DNA of 64,000 nucleotides, taken from Lunatimonas sp. GTDB lineage: Bacteria > Bacteroidota > Bacteroidia > Cytophagales > Cyclobacteriaceae. Shown here piece after piece: positions 48,062-56,938 of the stretch. Location: contig NZ_JAFIEU010000006.1 of NCBI RefSeq assembly GCF_020832325.1, positions 1 to 64,000 of the forward strand, read 5' to 3'. Below the pieces are notes generated by a model. It did not search any database and had not been told where the DNA came from. It saw only the letters and a program-made list of their open reading frames with translations. A program made the position numbers and the translations under genes. Position 1 is the stretch's first letter, and every line of letters begins with the position of its first letter.

Positions 48062-48610
48062 ATGTATATGAAGACAGCAGAAAAAGAAATCGTCACCTTG
48101 AAGCGTTCCTTACTAGTAGATACAGAAAAGAAACTCAACAAACAGGTGGAAATGGAGGGCAGATCCTCCGCATATTATTTGTCCATGGCTTCATGGTGCG
48201 AGATGATGGGCTTCGCCAATTCGGCCAAATTCCTCTATGACCATGCCGACGAGGAAAGGCAACATATGCTCAAGCTCTTCAAGTATATCAACGATGCAGG
48301 TGGCCATGCCATCCAACCCGAGATAACTGGAATCAGACATAACTTCAATTCGTTGCGTGAGATTTTTGAGCTGATATTGGAGCATGAGATTGAAGTAACC
48401 AAGTCCATCAATACCATCGTAGACCACTGCTTTATGGTAAAAGATTTCGCTACTTTCAGCTTTATGCAATGGTACGTGACCGAACAGCGGGAAGAAGAAA
48501 CCGTTGCAAGACGTGCTCTGGAACTCTTTGATATCATCGGAGAAGAAGGTATCGGTCTATGGACCATCGACCAAGAGTTGGGCAAGCTACATGCAGCGAT
48601 CGAGGAATAA
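48062..48610 (+). CDS. ftnA: Bacterial non-haem ferritin
   Basis: The 182-residue four-helix protein has the ferroxidase pattern of FtnA: a Glu in VEMEGRSSAYY (~28), the EExxH-type DEERQHML (~63-70), HEIEVTKSIN (~106) and EQREEE (~141-146). It stores iron as a mineral in a 24-subunit shell in the cytoplasm. A second ATG two codons in (48068) is an equally good start. A strong terminator follows directly. The surrounding genes are unrelated in function. Confidence 0.95.
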   Translation: MYMKTAEKEIVTLKRSLLVDTEKKLNKQVEMEGRSSAYYLSMASWCEMMGFANSAKFLYDHADEERQHMLKLFKYINDAGGHAIQPEITGIRHNFNSLREIFELILEHEIEVTKSINTIVDHCFMVKDFATFSFMQWYVTEQREEETVARRALELFDIIGEEGIGLWTIDQELGKLHAAIEE

Positions 48611-48639
48611 ATCCCTAGTAGCTATACCTTTTAAAGGAG

Positions 48640-48672
48640 CCGGTCAGCCATTCGAGCTGACCGGTTTTTTTT
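48640..48672 (+). terminator. Rho-independent terminator of the ferritin gene
   Basis: CCGGTCAGC (48640-48648) and GCTGACCGG (48656-48664) form a perfect 9-bp stem with a 7-nt loop, followed by eight T. The last codons of the convergent propeller lipoprotein gene lie inside it. Confidence 0.95.
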
Positions 48673-49534
48673 CTTTTGTGGGCACCTCATTGCTATACAA
48701 AAAATCCATTTGCTCGCGGGTACTTTTCAATCCCCAAGACGGATCCACTCCCTTCTCACCAAAATCCACCGTAAGAAACGAAGAAACATCCCCCTCAGAC
48801 AAGAGATAAAAACGGTTATCAAACATCCTTGAAAAGAACAGCTCTCCTTTGTCGTTTGTAGAAAAACTTTCCGAATTGGCCGTGAAATAAGAACCATCGG
48901 TTTCGATTCGCTTTTCAAAAAACAACGTGGGCTTCATACTCTCCTGTTCCACTACGATTAAATCTGCATTGGTAAACCCATCGTTAATTTCATTATCCAT
49001 CTGCTGAGCAGAAAAATAATACCACCTTCCGCTATGGTCCCTCCTCAAGGAATTGGCTTGGGGGAGAAGAATCGGGAATTCTTCCAGTAACTCAAAGCTC
49101 AAATTGGAAAACCGAAGGATCCTCGAGCGGCCGCCCCGAAACTCAAACACATCAATAAACGACTCATCCTCATCCACCAATACATGCTGCATGTTTTGGT
49201 ACTCCCCTGGACCCTCTCCCAATCGCGCTAATTTACCGATATACTTCCCTTGATGATCAAACACAAAAACGGCTTTGAGAACCCGATCCAATGCGTAGAT
49301 GTAATTTTCCCGGATAATAATCTCCCGCACATTCACCAACATACTTTCCGGTTCGTTTTCCAACGCTACATATCGGATTTCAGTAGCTAGCTCAGAAAGT
49401 GGCAGATTTTCGACTGCAGTCTCAGGATCCAACGCCAAGATATCGTCCACTACATCCAAAGTTTGACGGCATGACACCGCAGTACCAACTAAAAATACGA
49501 AACCTACCAATTTTATATACTCTCTCGGTGCCAT
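48644..49534 (-). CDS. Six-bladed beta-propeller lipoprotein, probably 3'-truncated
   Basis: Start at 49534 (MAPREYIKL...); 296 residues. The lipobox AVSC marks it as a lipoprotein. The body resembles the Bacteroidota 6-bladed beta-propeller family: ATEIRYVALENEPES, VFDHQGKYIGKLARLGEGPGEY and IDVFEFRG. Members I know of are usually near 370-400 residues, so about one or two blades seem missing. The last residues (KEKKPVSSNG) are encoded by the T-run and stem of the ferritin terminator rather than by family-like sequence, which suggests a deletion or rearrangement joined the gene to the terminator. It may be a decaying gene. It is divergent from rsmE. Confidence 0.75.
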   Translation of the reverse strand: MAPREYIKLVGFVFLVGTAVSCRQTLDVVDDILALDPETAVENLPLSELATEIRYVALENEPESMLVNVREIIIRENYIYALDRVLKAVFVFDHQGKYIGKLARLGEGPGEYQNMQHVLVDEDESFIDVFEFRGGRSRILRFSNLSFELLEEFPILLPQANSLRRDHSGRWYYFSAQQMDNEINDGFTNADLIVVEQESMKPTLFFEKRIETDGSYFTANSESFSTNDKGELFFSRMFDNRFYLLSEGDVSSFLTVDFGEKGVDPSWGLKSTREQMDFLYSNEVPTKEKKPVSSNG

Positions 49535-49539
49535 CTTCG

Positions 49540-49547
49540 TAGTTTTG
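49540..49547 (+). promoter_or_regulatory. Candidate -7 box for rsmE
   Basis: TAGTTTTG matches TAnnTTTG, 46 bp before the rsmE ATG and only 5 bp beyond the start codon of the divergent propeller gene. No clear -33 box. Confidence 0.35.
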
Positions 49548-49593
49548 GAATAAGTCGTCAAAGTATGTATCTTCGTTTCAACTTACAAAACGA

Positions 49594-50322
49594 ATGCAGC
49601 TTTTTTTTCAAAAAGACATCAAAGGAGATGAGCTCATCTTGGATCCGGACGAATCCAAACACCTGACCCGTGTACTTCGAAAACCCATTGGTGACTTGGT
49701 GTATTTCACCAATGGCAAGGGTTCGCTGTTCACCTGTAGGATCGAAGATAACCACCCCAAAAAAGCCGTGCTTCAGATTGTGGAGGAAGAGTTCGTGCCT
49801 CAGGACAAACACTACATCCATCTGGCCATCGCACCCACGAAAAGCCCTGACCGAGTGGAGTGGATGATGGAAAAAATCACCGAAATTGGTGTAAACGAAA
49901 TAACGTTCATCCGTTCGGAAAATTCGGAAAAGGACCAAATCAACTACGAACGTATCTACAAGAAAACCGTCAATGCCTGTAAGCAGAGTTTTCAGACTTG
50001 GTTGCCCGAAATCAATGCAATCCGAGACTTTGACGAATTTATCCACGATAAAAACTGGATTAACTTCCAACGATTTATCTGCTTTGTGGATGAAAATATT
50101 CCGCTACATCTCGTACAGCAGGCCAAACCGGCACACTCCTACCTTGTATTGGTAGGCCCGGAAGGGGATTTTGCTCCCAAAGAAATTCAGGAAGCTGTAG
50201 CCCAAGGTTTCACACCCTGCTCTCTTGGTAAAAATCGACTTAGAACCGAAACTGCCGGACTTGCCGTGGTACACAGCTTGCAACTGATAAATACCATTTC
50301 CTCACAAAGCCCCCCCACTTGA
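49594..50322 (+). CDS. rsmE: 16S rRNA (uracil-1498-N3)-methyltransferase RsmE
   Basis: The 242-residue cytoplasmic SPOUT methyltransferase has an N-terminal PUA-like part (~1-70, DPDESKHLTRVLRK) and the knotted domain with VGPEGDFAPKE (~187-197) and LGKNRLRTETAGLAV (~213-228), the SAM-binding signature. It methylates U1498 of 16S rRNA. It is a housekeeping gene. The CocE/NonD gene starts 53 bp downstream but is not functionally related. Confidence 0.96.
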   Translation: MQLFFQKDIKGDELILDPDESKHLTRVLRKPIGDLVYFTNGKGSLFTCRIEDNHPKKAVLQIVEEEFVPQDKHYIHLAIAPTKSPDRVEWMMEKITEIGVNEITFIRSENSEKDQINYERIYKKTVNACKQSFQTWLPEINAIRDFDEFIHDKNWINFQRFICFVDENIPLHLVQQAKPAHSYLVLVGPEGDFAPKEIQEAVAQGFTPCSLGKNRLRTETAGLAVVHSLQLINTISSQSPPT

Positions 50323-50375
50323 TCGTCTAAATTTCCAAGGTTTGACCAACCGTTCTACACACTTGTCCAATTGTC

Positions 50376-52253
50376 ATGAAACAAATACGAATTCACCTAT
50401 TAGCCTGCTTGGTATGCATCTCGGCATTTACTTACGCGCAAGAGGCTGACATCCTAAACCAATTGGCGGAAATTGCCGTCATAAACCAGAAAGTCATGAT
50501 GCCCATGCGGGACGGTGTACGTCTGGCCACCGATATCTACCGTCCCAAAACAGATCAGCCGGTGCCCATTATCTTTTCTAGAACTCCCTACAACTTCAAC
50601 ACCTACCGGGATGGTGAATTGGCGACGCGAACATTGGAGACGGCCTATCAGGCAGTCAAACGTGGCTATGCCTACGTGGTGCAAAACGAACGGGGCAGGT
50701 TCTTTTCTGAGGGAGAATGGGACATCCTCGGTACCCCATTGACAGATGGCTACGACGCTTTCTCTTGGATGGCAGAACAGAACTGGAGCAATGGTAAAAT
50801 CGGCACCTTGGGTTGCTCCTCCACTGCCGAATGGCAGATGGCGGTGGCTGCACTGGACCATCCTTCCCATGCGGCGATGATTCCCCAAGGATACGGGGCC
50901 GGAGTAGGACGTATTGGAGAATACTATGAGCAGGGCAACTGGTACAGGGGCGGAGCCACGCAAATGCTATTCATCGCTTGGCTGTACAGTACCCAACACG
51001 ACCCCATGGCTCCCAAACTGCCCGAGGGTATCGGACAGGAAGACCTTCTGCGCTTGCAGCGCTTTTACGACATGGCACCCAGATATCCCCGTGTAGATTG
51101 GTCAGAGGGCCTTGCACACCTCCCTGTGCAGGATATTATCAAAAACGCACAGGGACCCAAGGGGATCTTTGAGGAAATGGTCACCCGAAAACCCAACGAT
51201 CCCAAGTGGTACGAAGGCGGTCTTTACCACGACAATATGGACTTTGGAGTGCCAAGTTTTTGGTTTGTATCCTGGTACGACGTGGCCAGTAGCCCCAACT
51301 TAGCACTCTTCAACCATGTACGTGAAAATGCCTCTGACCCACAGATTCGGGATAATCAATACTTGGTGATTGCACCCACCCTGCATTGTGCATTCACGCG
51401 GGCAACGGAAAACACGGTAGTCGGCGAACGAAATATGGGCGACGCCCGATTGGACTACGATGCGCTGGTATACGGTTGGTTTGACTACTGGCTGAAGGAA
51501 GAGAAAAATGGAATTGTCGAAACCCTTCCCCGAGTAAAATACTTCACGATGGGATCCAATAAATGGCAGGAGTCCAAAACCTGGCCTCCGGCAAATGCAG
51601 AAATGACAACGTTTTACCTAGATAGCAAAGGCCGGGCGAACACCCGAAACGGAGACGGTATGCTTACTCCGAAACGCCCAATCAGAGACAACCCAGACAG
51701 CTTTACCTATGACCCCATGAATCCGGTGACTTCCTACGGCGGAAACGTCTGCTGCACGGGCACCGCTATTCAGGGTGGCGCCTTTGACCAGCAGGAAATG
51801 GAACTGAGGGAAGATATACTCGTGTATACCTCCGAACCACTGTCCGAAGGGATTGAGATCAGTGGTTTTATCGAATCCACGCTTTATCTTTCGTCAGACG
51901 TTAAGGATACCGATGTAACCATCAAGCTGATAGACGTGTATCCCGACGGACGTGCATACAATCTCGACGAAACCATCCAACGGGTCCGCTATCGGGAAGG
52001 CTACGAGCAAGAGGTATTTATGGAGGCTGGTAACGTCTACGAGGTCAACCTAACCCCTATGTCTACGAGTAATTACTTCGAAAAGGGACACCGAATCCGT
52101 ATTGAAGTATCCAGTTCTAACTTCCCGCGTTTTGACCGAAATCTGAATACGGGTGGGAATAACTATGACGAAACTGTTGGAATCGTAGCCAACAACCGAA
52201 TTCATCATTCCCGTCGCTATCCCAGCAGCATCCGATTGCCCATCATTAAATAA
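50376..52253 (+). CDS. Secreted CocE/NonD-family hydrolase 2, unusual nucleophile elbow
   Basis: The 625-residue protein has a Sec signal (~1-21). Overall architecture matches paralogue 1: an alpha/beta-hydrolase domain and a C-terminal PepX-type beta-sandwich (~430-625). The nucleophile elbow reads LGCSSTAEW, with Ser148 as likely nucleophile, instead of the usual GxSYxG. The [12 protein letters not shown] segment (~102-113) also departs from YQDVRGRW of paralogue 1. The acid and base positions look kept, so it is probably active but with a different oxyanion hole or substrate. It sits before the penicillin-acylase-type gene. Confidence 0.88.
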   Translation: MKQIRIHLLACLVCISAFTYAQEADILNQLAEIAVINQKVMMPMRDGVRLATDIYRPKTDQPVPIIFSRTPYNFNTYRDGELATRTLETAYQAVKRGYAYVVQNERGRFFSEGEWDILGTPLTDGYDAFSWMAEQNWSNGKIGTLGCSSTAEWQMAVAALDHPSHAAMIPQGYGAGVGRIGEYYEQGNWYRGGATQMLFIAWLYSTQHDPMAPKLPEGIGQEDLLRLQRFYDMAPRYPRVDWSEGLAHLPVQDIIKNAQGPKGIFEEMVTRKPNDPKWYEGGLYHDNMDFGVPSFWFVSWYDVASSPNLALFNHVRENASDPQIRDNQYLVIAPTLHCAFTRATENTVVGERNMGDARLDYDALVYGWFDYWLKEEKNGIVETLPRVKYFTMGSNKWQESKTWPPANAEMTTFYLDSKGRANTRNGDGMLTPKRPIRDNPDSFTYDPMNPVTSYGGNVCCTGTAIQGGAFDQQEMELREDILVYTSEPLSEGIEISGFIESTLYLSSDVKDTDVTIKLIDVYPDGRAYNLDETIQRVRYREGYEQEVFMEAGNVYEVNLTPMSTSNYFEKGHRIRIEVSSSNFPRFDRNLNTGGNNYDETVGIVANNRIHHSRRYPSSIRLPIIK

Positions 52254-52256
52254 CCC

Positions 52257-52294
52257 TAAAAGCCAGTCTCCGGAATCTCCTGAGGCTGGCCTTT
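52257..52294 (+). terminator. Weak hairpin between CocE/NonD 2 and the acylase gene
   Basis: AAAGCCAG near 52258 can pair with CTGGCCTTT near 52285 with a bulged base, and a short T-rich end follows. The stem is imperfect, so it may terminate or merely attenuate. Confidence 0.4.
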
Positions 52295-52350
52295 ACTCAA
52301 ATTAGCAACTGCTCGCTAAAAGCCACCTTAACCACCAAACCACTTCAACC

Positions 52351-54609
52351 ATGAAATTGAGGATTACGCGTTCCACCATTGATCAAAGACTACTATTTTT
52401 TGAAAATTCCATGTTCTTGCTGAAATGCGGCACTAGGTCTCTTAGAAATTTCCTGCTGCTATTTTTGATTGCCATGCCGTTCCTCGCTACCGCTCAAACG
52501 GAAAAACAGCGCTGGCGCCAGCATAGTAGACAAACAGAAATCATCCGCGACCAATGGGGCATTCCCCATGTGTTTGGGAAAACGGACGCCGATGCGGTGT
52601 TTGGGATGATCTATGCGCAATGCGAGGACGACTTCAATCGGGTAGAGATGAACTATATCACGGCCATGGGGCGTACCGCGGAGGTGCTGGGCAAAGACCA
52701 GATCTTTACCGATCTCCGGATGAAACTGTACATCGATCCGGATACCCTGCAGCAGGAATATGCCAATAGCCCCGCTTGGCTTAAATCCCTGATGGATGCC
52801 TGGGCCGACGGAATTAACTGTTTCTTAGCCGAAAACCCAAAAATAAAACCCAAGCTCTTAAACCGGTTTGAACCCTGGATGGCTTTGGCCTTCAGCGAGG
52901 GCAGCATAGGGGGAGATATAGAACGCATATCACCCGCCGGGCTAAAGGCCTTTTACGGAAACCAATACCAGAGCTACCTGCCCGAACCAGAATGGAAACT
53001 GGAAGAAAACCCCAGCGGATCTAACGGGTTCGCCATCGCCCCAGATCTAACCCAAAACGGCAACGCCCTGCTGTTTATCAACCCTCATACTTCCTTCTAC
53101 TTTAGGCCGGAGGTACACATGCAAAGCGAGGAAGGCCTGAACGCCTACGGTGCAGTAACTTGGGGACAGTTTTTCATTTACCAAGGCTTCAATCCCTTCA
53201 ACGGTTGGATGCATACCTCGTCGCGTACGGACGTAATCGACCATTATGCACTGACTGTTAGAGCCTACGAGGGTAGTTACCAATACAAACATGGCTCGCA
53301 GTGGCTTCCCATGAGAGAAAAGGAAATATCCCTTGACTATGCCGATGGAAACTCCATAGGCTCAGAAACCATAACCGCCTATTACAGCCACCATGGTCCC
53401 GTCATCCGTTCGGAAGGCGAACACTGGATTGCCATTCAACTGATGGTGGAAAGGGAAAAAGCCCTGACTCAATCCTACCTCAGGACAAAAACCAAAAATC
53501 ACCGGGAATTTCAGGAGGTGATGCAACTTCGCACCAACTCCTCCAACAACACCGTATATGCCGATAAGGATGGAAATATTGCGTATTACCATGGAAATTT
53601 TGTGCCGGTACGCAACCCCTCCTACAACTGGGCAGGTGTAGTAGACGGCAGCGATCCCGACACAGACTGGAAGGGGCTCCACCCCATCGAGGAACTGGTA
53701 TACCTATTCAACCCTGAAAACGGATGGATTCAAAATTGCAATTCAACACCTTTTACCGCTGCAGGCGTAAATAGCCCCACGAGAGGTAATTACCCCAGCT
53801 ACATGGCTCCGGATGCAGAAAATGCCCGTGGACTGAATGCGGTCAGGCTTCTAAGCAACCAACGTGGATTTACACTAAACAACCTCATCGCGCTGGGATA
53901 CGACTCGTACCTCATTGCTTTTGAGCCATTAATTCCGGCGTTAAAGAGCGCCTATGACCGACTGGAAAAGGGGGATCCGCGGAAAACTTCGCTCGAAAAA
54001 CCGATCAAGCAGCTTTCAGACTGGGACTTACGCTTTGGACTAACTTCCGTGCCCATGTCCTTGGCACATTTTTGGGGAACCGCGCTTTTGGAAAGAGCGA
54101 GATCTTTGGAAAGACCAGAAGAAGTATACTTGTTCGATTTTCTAGCCCAATACACTTCAGACGCCATGAAATTGGAGGCGTTGGAGGAAGCCCTGGAAAA
54201 TCTGACCGGGGATTTCGGTACTTGGGAGACGCCTTGGGGAGAAATCAACCGCTTCCAACGGCTAACGGGCGATATTGTCCATCCATTCGATGACCAACAG
54301 CCAAGCATACCAGTCCCTTTTGCACCGGCTACTTGGGGCTCATTAGCTTCTTACGTGGGGCGAAGTTCGGTTCCAACGAAGAAGATCTACGGAACGGTAG
54401 GGAATAGTTTTGTAGCTGCAGTGGAATTTGGAGAAAAGGTACGGGCTAAAAGCCTATTGGCCGGAGGTCAAAGCGGAGATCCCTCTTCTCCCCATTTTTA
54501 CGATCAGGCCGAGATCTATGCGCAGGGCGAATTCAAAGAGGTTAATTTCTACCGAGAAGACATCCTCAAACACGCCAAAAAGACCTACCGTCCGGGAATG
54601 GGGCGGTAA
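52351..54609 (+). CDS. Secreted penicillin-acylase-family Ntn hydrolase
   Basis: The 752-residue precursor has a hydrophobic export signal at ~33-49, preceded by a long N-region; ATG at residue 21 (52411) is an alternative start. The alpha-chain begins near TEIIRDQWGIPHVFGKTDADAVFG, split here as TEIIRDQWGIPHVF (~62-75) and a following Ala-rich helix. The predicted self-cleavage site is before Ser224 in GSNGFAIAP, whose Ser becomes the catalytic N-terminal nucleophile of the beta-chain. INPHTSF follows ~20 residues later. Relatives cleave amide bonds of beta-lactams, acyl-homoserine lactones or lipopeptides. With two CocE/NonD hydrolases and an M28 peptidase nearby, amide/ester scavenging or quorum quenching are both possible. 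Confidence 0.9.
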   Translation: MKLRITRSTIDQRLLFFENSMFLLKCGTRSLRNFLLLFLIAMPFLATAQTEKQRWRQHSRQTEIIRDQWGIPHVFGKTDADAVFGMIYAQCEDDFNRVEMNYITAMGRTAEVLGKDQIFTDLRMKLYIDPDTLQQEYANSPAWLKSLMDAWADGINCFLAENPKIKPKLLNRFEPWMALAFSEGSIGGDIERISPAGLKAFYGNQYQSYLPEPEWKLEENPSGSNGFAIAPDLTQNGNALLFINPHTSFYFRPEVHMQSEEGLNAYGAVTWGQFFIYQGFNPFNGWMHTSSRTDVIDHYALTVRAYEGSYQYKHGSQWLPMREKEISLDYADGNSIGSETITAYYSHHGPVIRSEGEHWIAIQLMVEREKALTQSYLRTKTKNHREFQEVMQLRTNSSNNTVYADKDGNIAYYHGNFVPVRNPSYNWAGVVDGSDPDTDWKGLHPIEELVYLFNPENGWIQNCNSTPFTAAGVNSPTRGNYPSYMAPDAENARGLNAVRLLSNQRGFTLNNLIALGYDSYLIAFEPLIPALKSAYDRLEKGDPRKTSLEKPIKQLSDWDLRFGLTSVPMSLAHFWGTALLERARSLERPEEVYLFDFLAQYTSDAMKLEALEEALENLTGDFGTWETPWGEINRFQRLTGDIVHPFDDQQPSIPVPFAPATWGSLASYVGRSSVPTKKIYGTVGNSFVAAVEFGEKVRAKSLLAGGQSGDPSSPHFYDQAEIYAQGEFKEVNFYREDILKHAKKTYRPGMGR

Positions 54610-54833
54610 CCCAAGGCAAATGAGTTCAAATAGGAAAGAAAATTGGTGTTGGTTATTCCGCTACACCCTGGAATTCTCAGGTCGGTTTGTTTTCAGGCGC
54701 GCAAGGTGTTTTATGCTCCGGATTTGCTGACCAATCAACCGAATGCAGCATAGACACGAACGCTTGTTGGTATGTGATGTGAACCTGCGATGGTGAATTA
54801 TTGTAGCTCTCCACCGAATTCGATTAGCATCTA
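54610..54833. other. Convergent intergenic region
   Basis: Between the stop of the acylase gene and the stop of the minus-strand heparinase gene. No ORF or strong terminator hairpin was recognised. Confidence 0.5.
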
Positions 54834-56783
54834 TCAATTCGCTACCACAAACCGATAGCTGTCTTTTGCCTTGGGTTTCTTTACCTCGAAATTTACCCGG
54901 TAGATCCTGTCGCCCCACTTGGTAATAATCCCCTTATCCTCGGGTGACTCAAGCGGGACCTTTTCCACAGAAGCTTCCATCTGACGCGCATTGTATCTCA
55001 ATTCGAAATTCTTGGTTACCCCGTCTTTGCCGACAAATGGAATCGATAACACGCCGGGTCGTGTAACACTTGCTGGATAGATCGTCATAAAATGGTAGGT
55101 AATGCCAGTGGCAGAATTTAGAGAGACCACATCATCCAAGCTAATTTGTCTGCCTCGGTTGAGCACAATCTTTCGTTCCCAGCTTTCCACGCCAGCGGCT
55201 TCCGGGTAGGCTTGACGGATATCCAGCGTCATCTGCGATACCTGAGGCCGGCCCTGGTGCGAAACATGCGTCGCCTTATACTGACTGCCTGGTAGCTGCA
55301 CCTTCCCGTTGATAGTCGGTAGATTGTGGAAATCAGAACGGTTATACCAAATTGTGTAGCGGTCATCACTAAAGGTCTTACGGGTGTAGGTACCTCGTCC
55401 CACGTCTATCAGGAGGGGCTGCCCATCGTAATACACCACAAAATTTCCGACATCATTGTGGTTATGGCTTTCGTCATTATGCCCTCCCTTCGCAGCAAGA
55501 AAAAACCCATCGGTTGTACCTGCCTGATCCCTGGCCACCATTACTTGTATATCGGGAAGCCACACGTCTTTGGGAAGAGGTAAGCCTTTATCGGCCTGCC
55601 TTATCTCGTCCTGTACAAAGAGCTCAAAGAAATTCCGAAAGTAATGGAAGTTTGGCAGGGAACCCGAAAAAGGCTCCCAATAGAAAGCCCCAAACCGCAT
55701 CATGTCGGGATCCTGAATGGCCTGACCATAGCGATAGATCATGGCCGCGGACATCTTTGGCTGCGGATCTGCGTCGGCAAAATTCAGAAAGTACTCTTCG
55801 CTGATCTGCGCCCGGTAGATGAACTTGCCCATGTTTCGGACTTTTTCGTCGTCGTACACATACGCAAAAGCTTCTCCACTCGCTAGATTTAGGAGGGAAA
55901 GGCAGTCAAACAGGGAAGCGGCGGCGGCACCCCAATAGCTTGGGCCCTCATCACATCCCCCGTCCTGCGGATAGGGATCTAGGAAATTATCCAATACTTC
56001 CACAGCCTTGTGGACCATGGCTGTCCGCTTTTGCGGATCCTCCTCCAATAACAGCGCCGTATTGATCCAATTAGAAACAATCCAAGGGTTCCAGTTATTC
56101 GGCGGACGCCCATTCGAATTGGCCGTCATCCAGCCGTGATGCTGATTCATCAAGGGCTGGAAAATCCGGGTCTGGGTCTCGTGCCGTATACGTTTTCGGA
56201 TTTGGGGAGAAATCCGGTCAAACTGATCTCCAAAAAAATAATCGGCCCATGCAAGATAGGTAGCAGTCTCCGCAGCAAATAAATCCACGAAGGGCTTGGT
56301 CACATCGATCAGCCCGGAAATTTCTTTTGTCTTTGGAAGGTGTGCCGGGACTCCCCAAAAGGACTCCTCGCAGATAGACCAGATACCGTTCACAATAGGA
56401 TCAATAAACCTACCCTGGTTCTCGTGTAACTCCGCGAGGATCATGGTTCCCAGCATCCGGCGCTTCTGAAACGTCACTGCCTGGTACTCGTCCCGGTCAC
56501 CGGTTCGCTCGATCAATAGGGATTTGGTAGCGGGTATGTAGGGCCACTCGTAACCGATATTCTCACTGGCCGTCTTAAGATACGCATCCAAGGTCTCTTG
56601 GTCCACAGCATTCCAAGCATCCCTATCCGAAGCAGCTGGAAAGGGCTTCCATTGCGAATGGGGTATAAGTTTATCTTCCAACTCAACCAGGGTGTATTTT
56701 CCGCTGACCAACTTTTGAGCTGCCACATCCGGTAAGTTCACTAACAGGAGCAACAAGGTCGTGACGAATATGCCGTAATTCAT
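54834..56783 (-). CDS. Heparinase II/III family protein, second locus
   Basis: The 649-residue protein has a Sec signal (~1-22). The alpha-toroid carries NNWNPW (~227) and DEGPSYWG (~280). The C-terminal heparinase II/III domain begins around KGGHNDESHNHNDVG (~430), with VVYYDGQPLLIDVGRG following. The His-rich SHNHND motif and the Tyr of PSYW are the probable catalytic or metal-site residues. It differs from 7002-8924 (SHGN there), so the two are not recent copies. It is the last gene of a three-gene minus-strand group with a PF05426 protein and a polysaccharide deacetylase. Role inferred: beta-elimination of uronate oligosaccharides in the periplasm. Confidence 0.85.
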   Translation of the reverse strand: MNYGIFVTTLLLLLVNLPDVAAQKLVSGKYTLVELEDKLIPHSQWKPFPAASDRDAWNAVDQETLDAYLKTASENIGYEWPYIPATKSLLIERTGDRDEYQAVTFQKRRMLGTMILAELHENQGRFIDPIVNGIWSICEESFWGVPAHLPKTKEISGLIDVTKPFVDLFAAETATYLAWADYFFGDQFDRISPQIRKRIRHETQTRIFQPLMNQHHGWMTANSNGRPPNNWNPWIVSNWINTALLLEEDPQKRTAMVHKAVEVLDNFLDPYPQDGGCDEGPSYWGAAAASLFDCLSLLNLASGEAFAYVYDDEKVRNMGKFIYRAQISEEYFLNFADADPQPKMSAAMIYRYGQAIQDPDMMRFGAFYWEPFSGSLPNFHYFRNFFELFVQDEIRQADKGLPLPKDVWLPDIQVMVARDQAGTTDGFFLAAKGGHNDESHNHNDVGNFVVYYDGQPLLIDVGRGTYTRKTFSDDRYTIWYNRSDFHNLPTINGKVQLPGSQYKATHVSHQGRPQVSQMTLDIRQAYPEAAGVESWERKIVLNRGRQISLDDVVSLNSATGITYHFMTIYPASVTRPGVLSIPFVGKDGVTKNFELRYNARQMEASVEKVPLESPEDKGIITKWGDRIYRVNFEVKKPKAKDSYRFVVAN

Positions 56784-56882
56784 GGTATTCTGGGTCTAAT
56801 ATGAAGGGATGATACACTTTTAAGCCGAAAGCACTATCCATTCGAATAATACGCATTTTTCCACACTATAACAACTTAACGT

Positions 56883-56915
56883 CAAAAATAGGTTGAATCT
56901 CCAAAGTTTCTTTGG
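56883..56915 (-). promoter_or_regulatory. Candidate promoter and palindrome before the heparinase gene
   Basis: On the minus strand 56883-56890 reads TATTTTTG, a TAnnTTTG match about 100 bp before the start at 56783. Immediately upstream, CCAAAG-TTT-CTTTGG (56901-56915) is a perfect 6-bp inverted repeat, positioned where an operator or activator site could lie. It could equally be chance. Confidence 0.3.
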
Positions 56916-56938
56916 ACCCAGGCCCGTGTATTTGCGTA

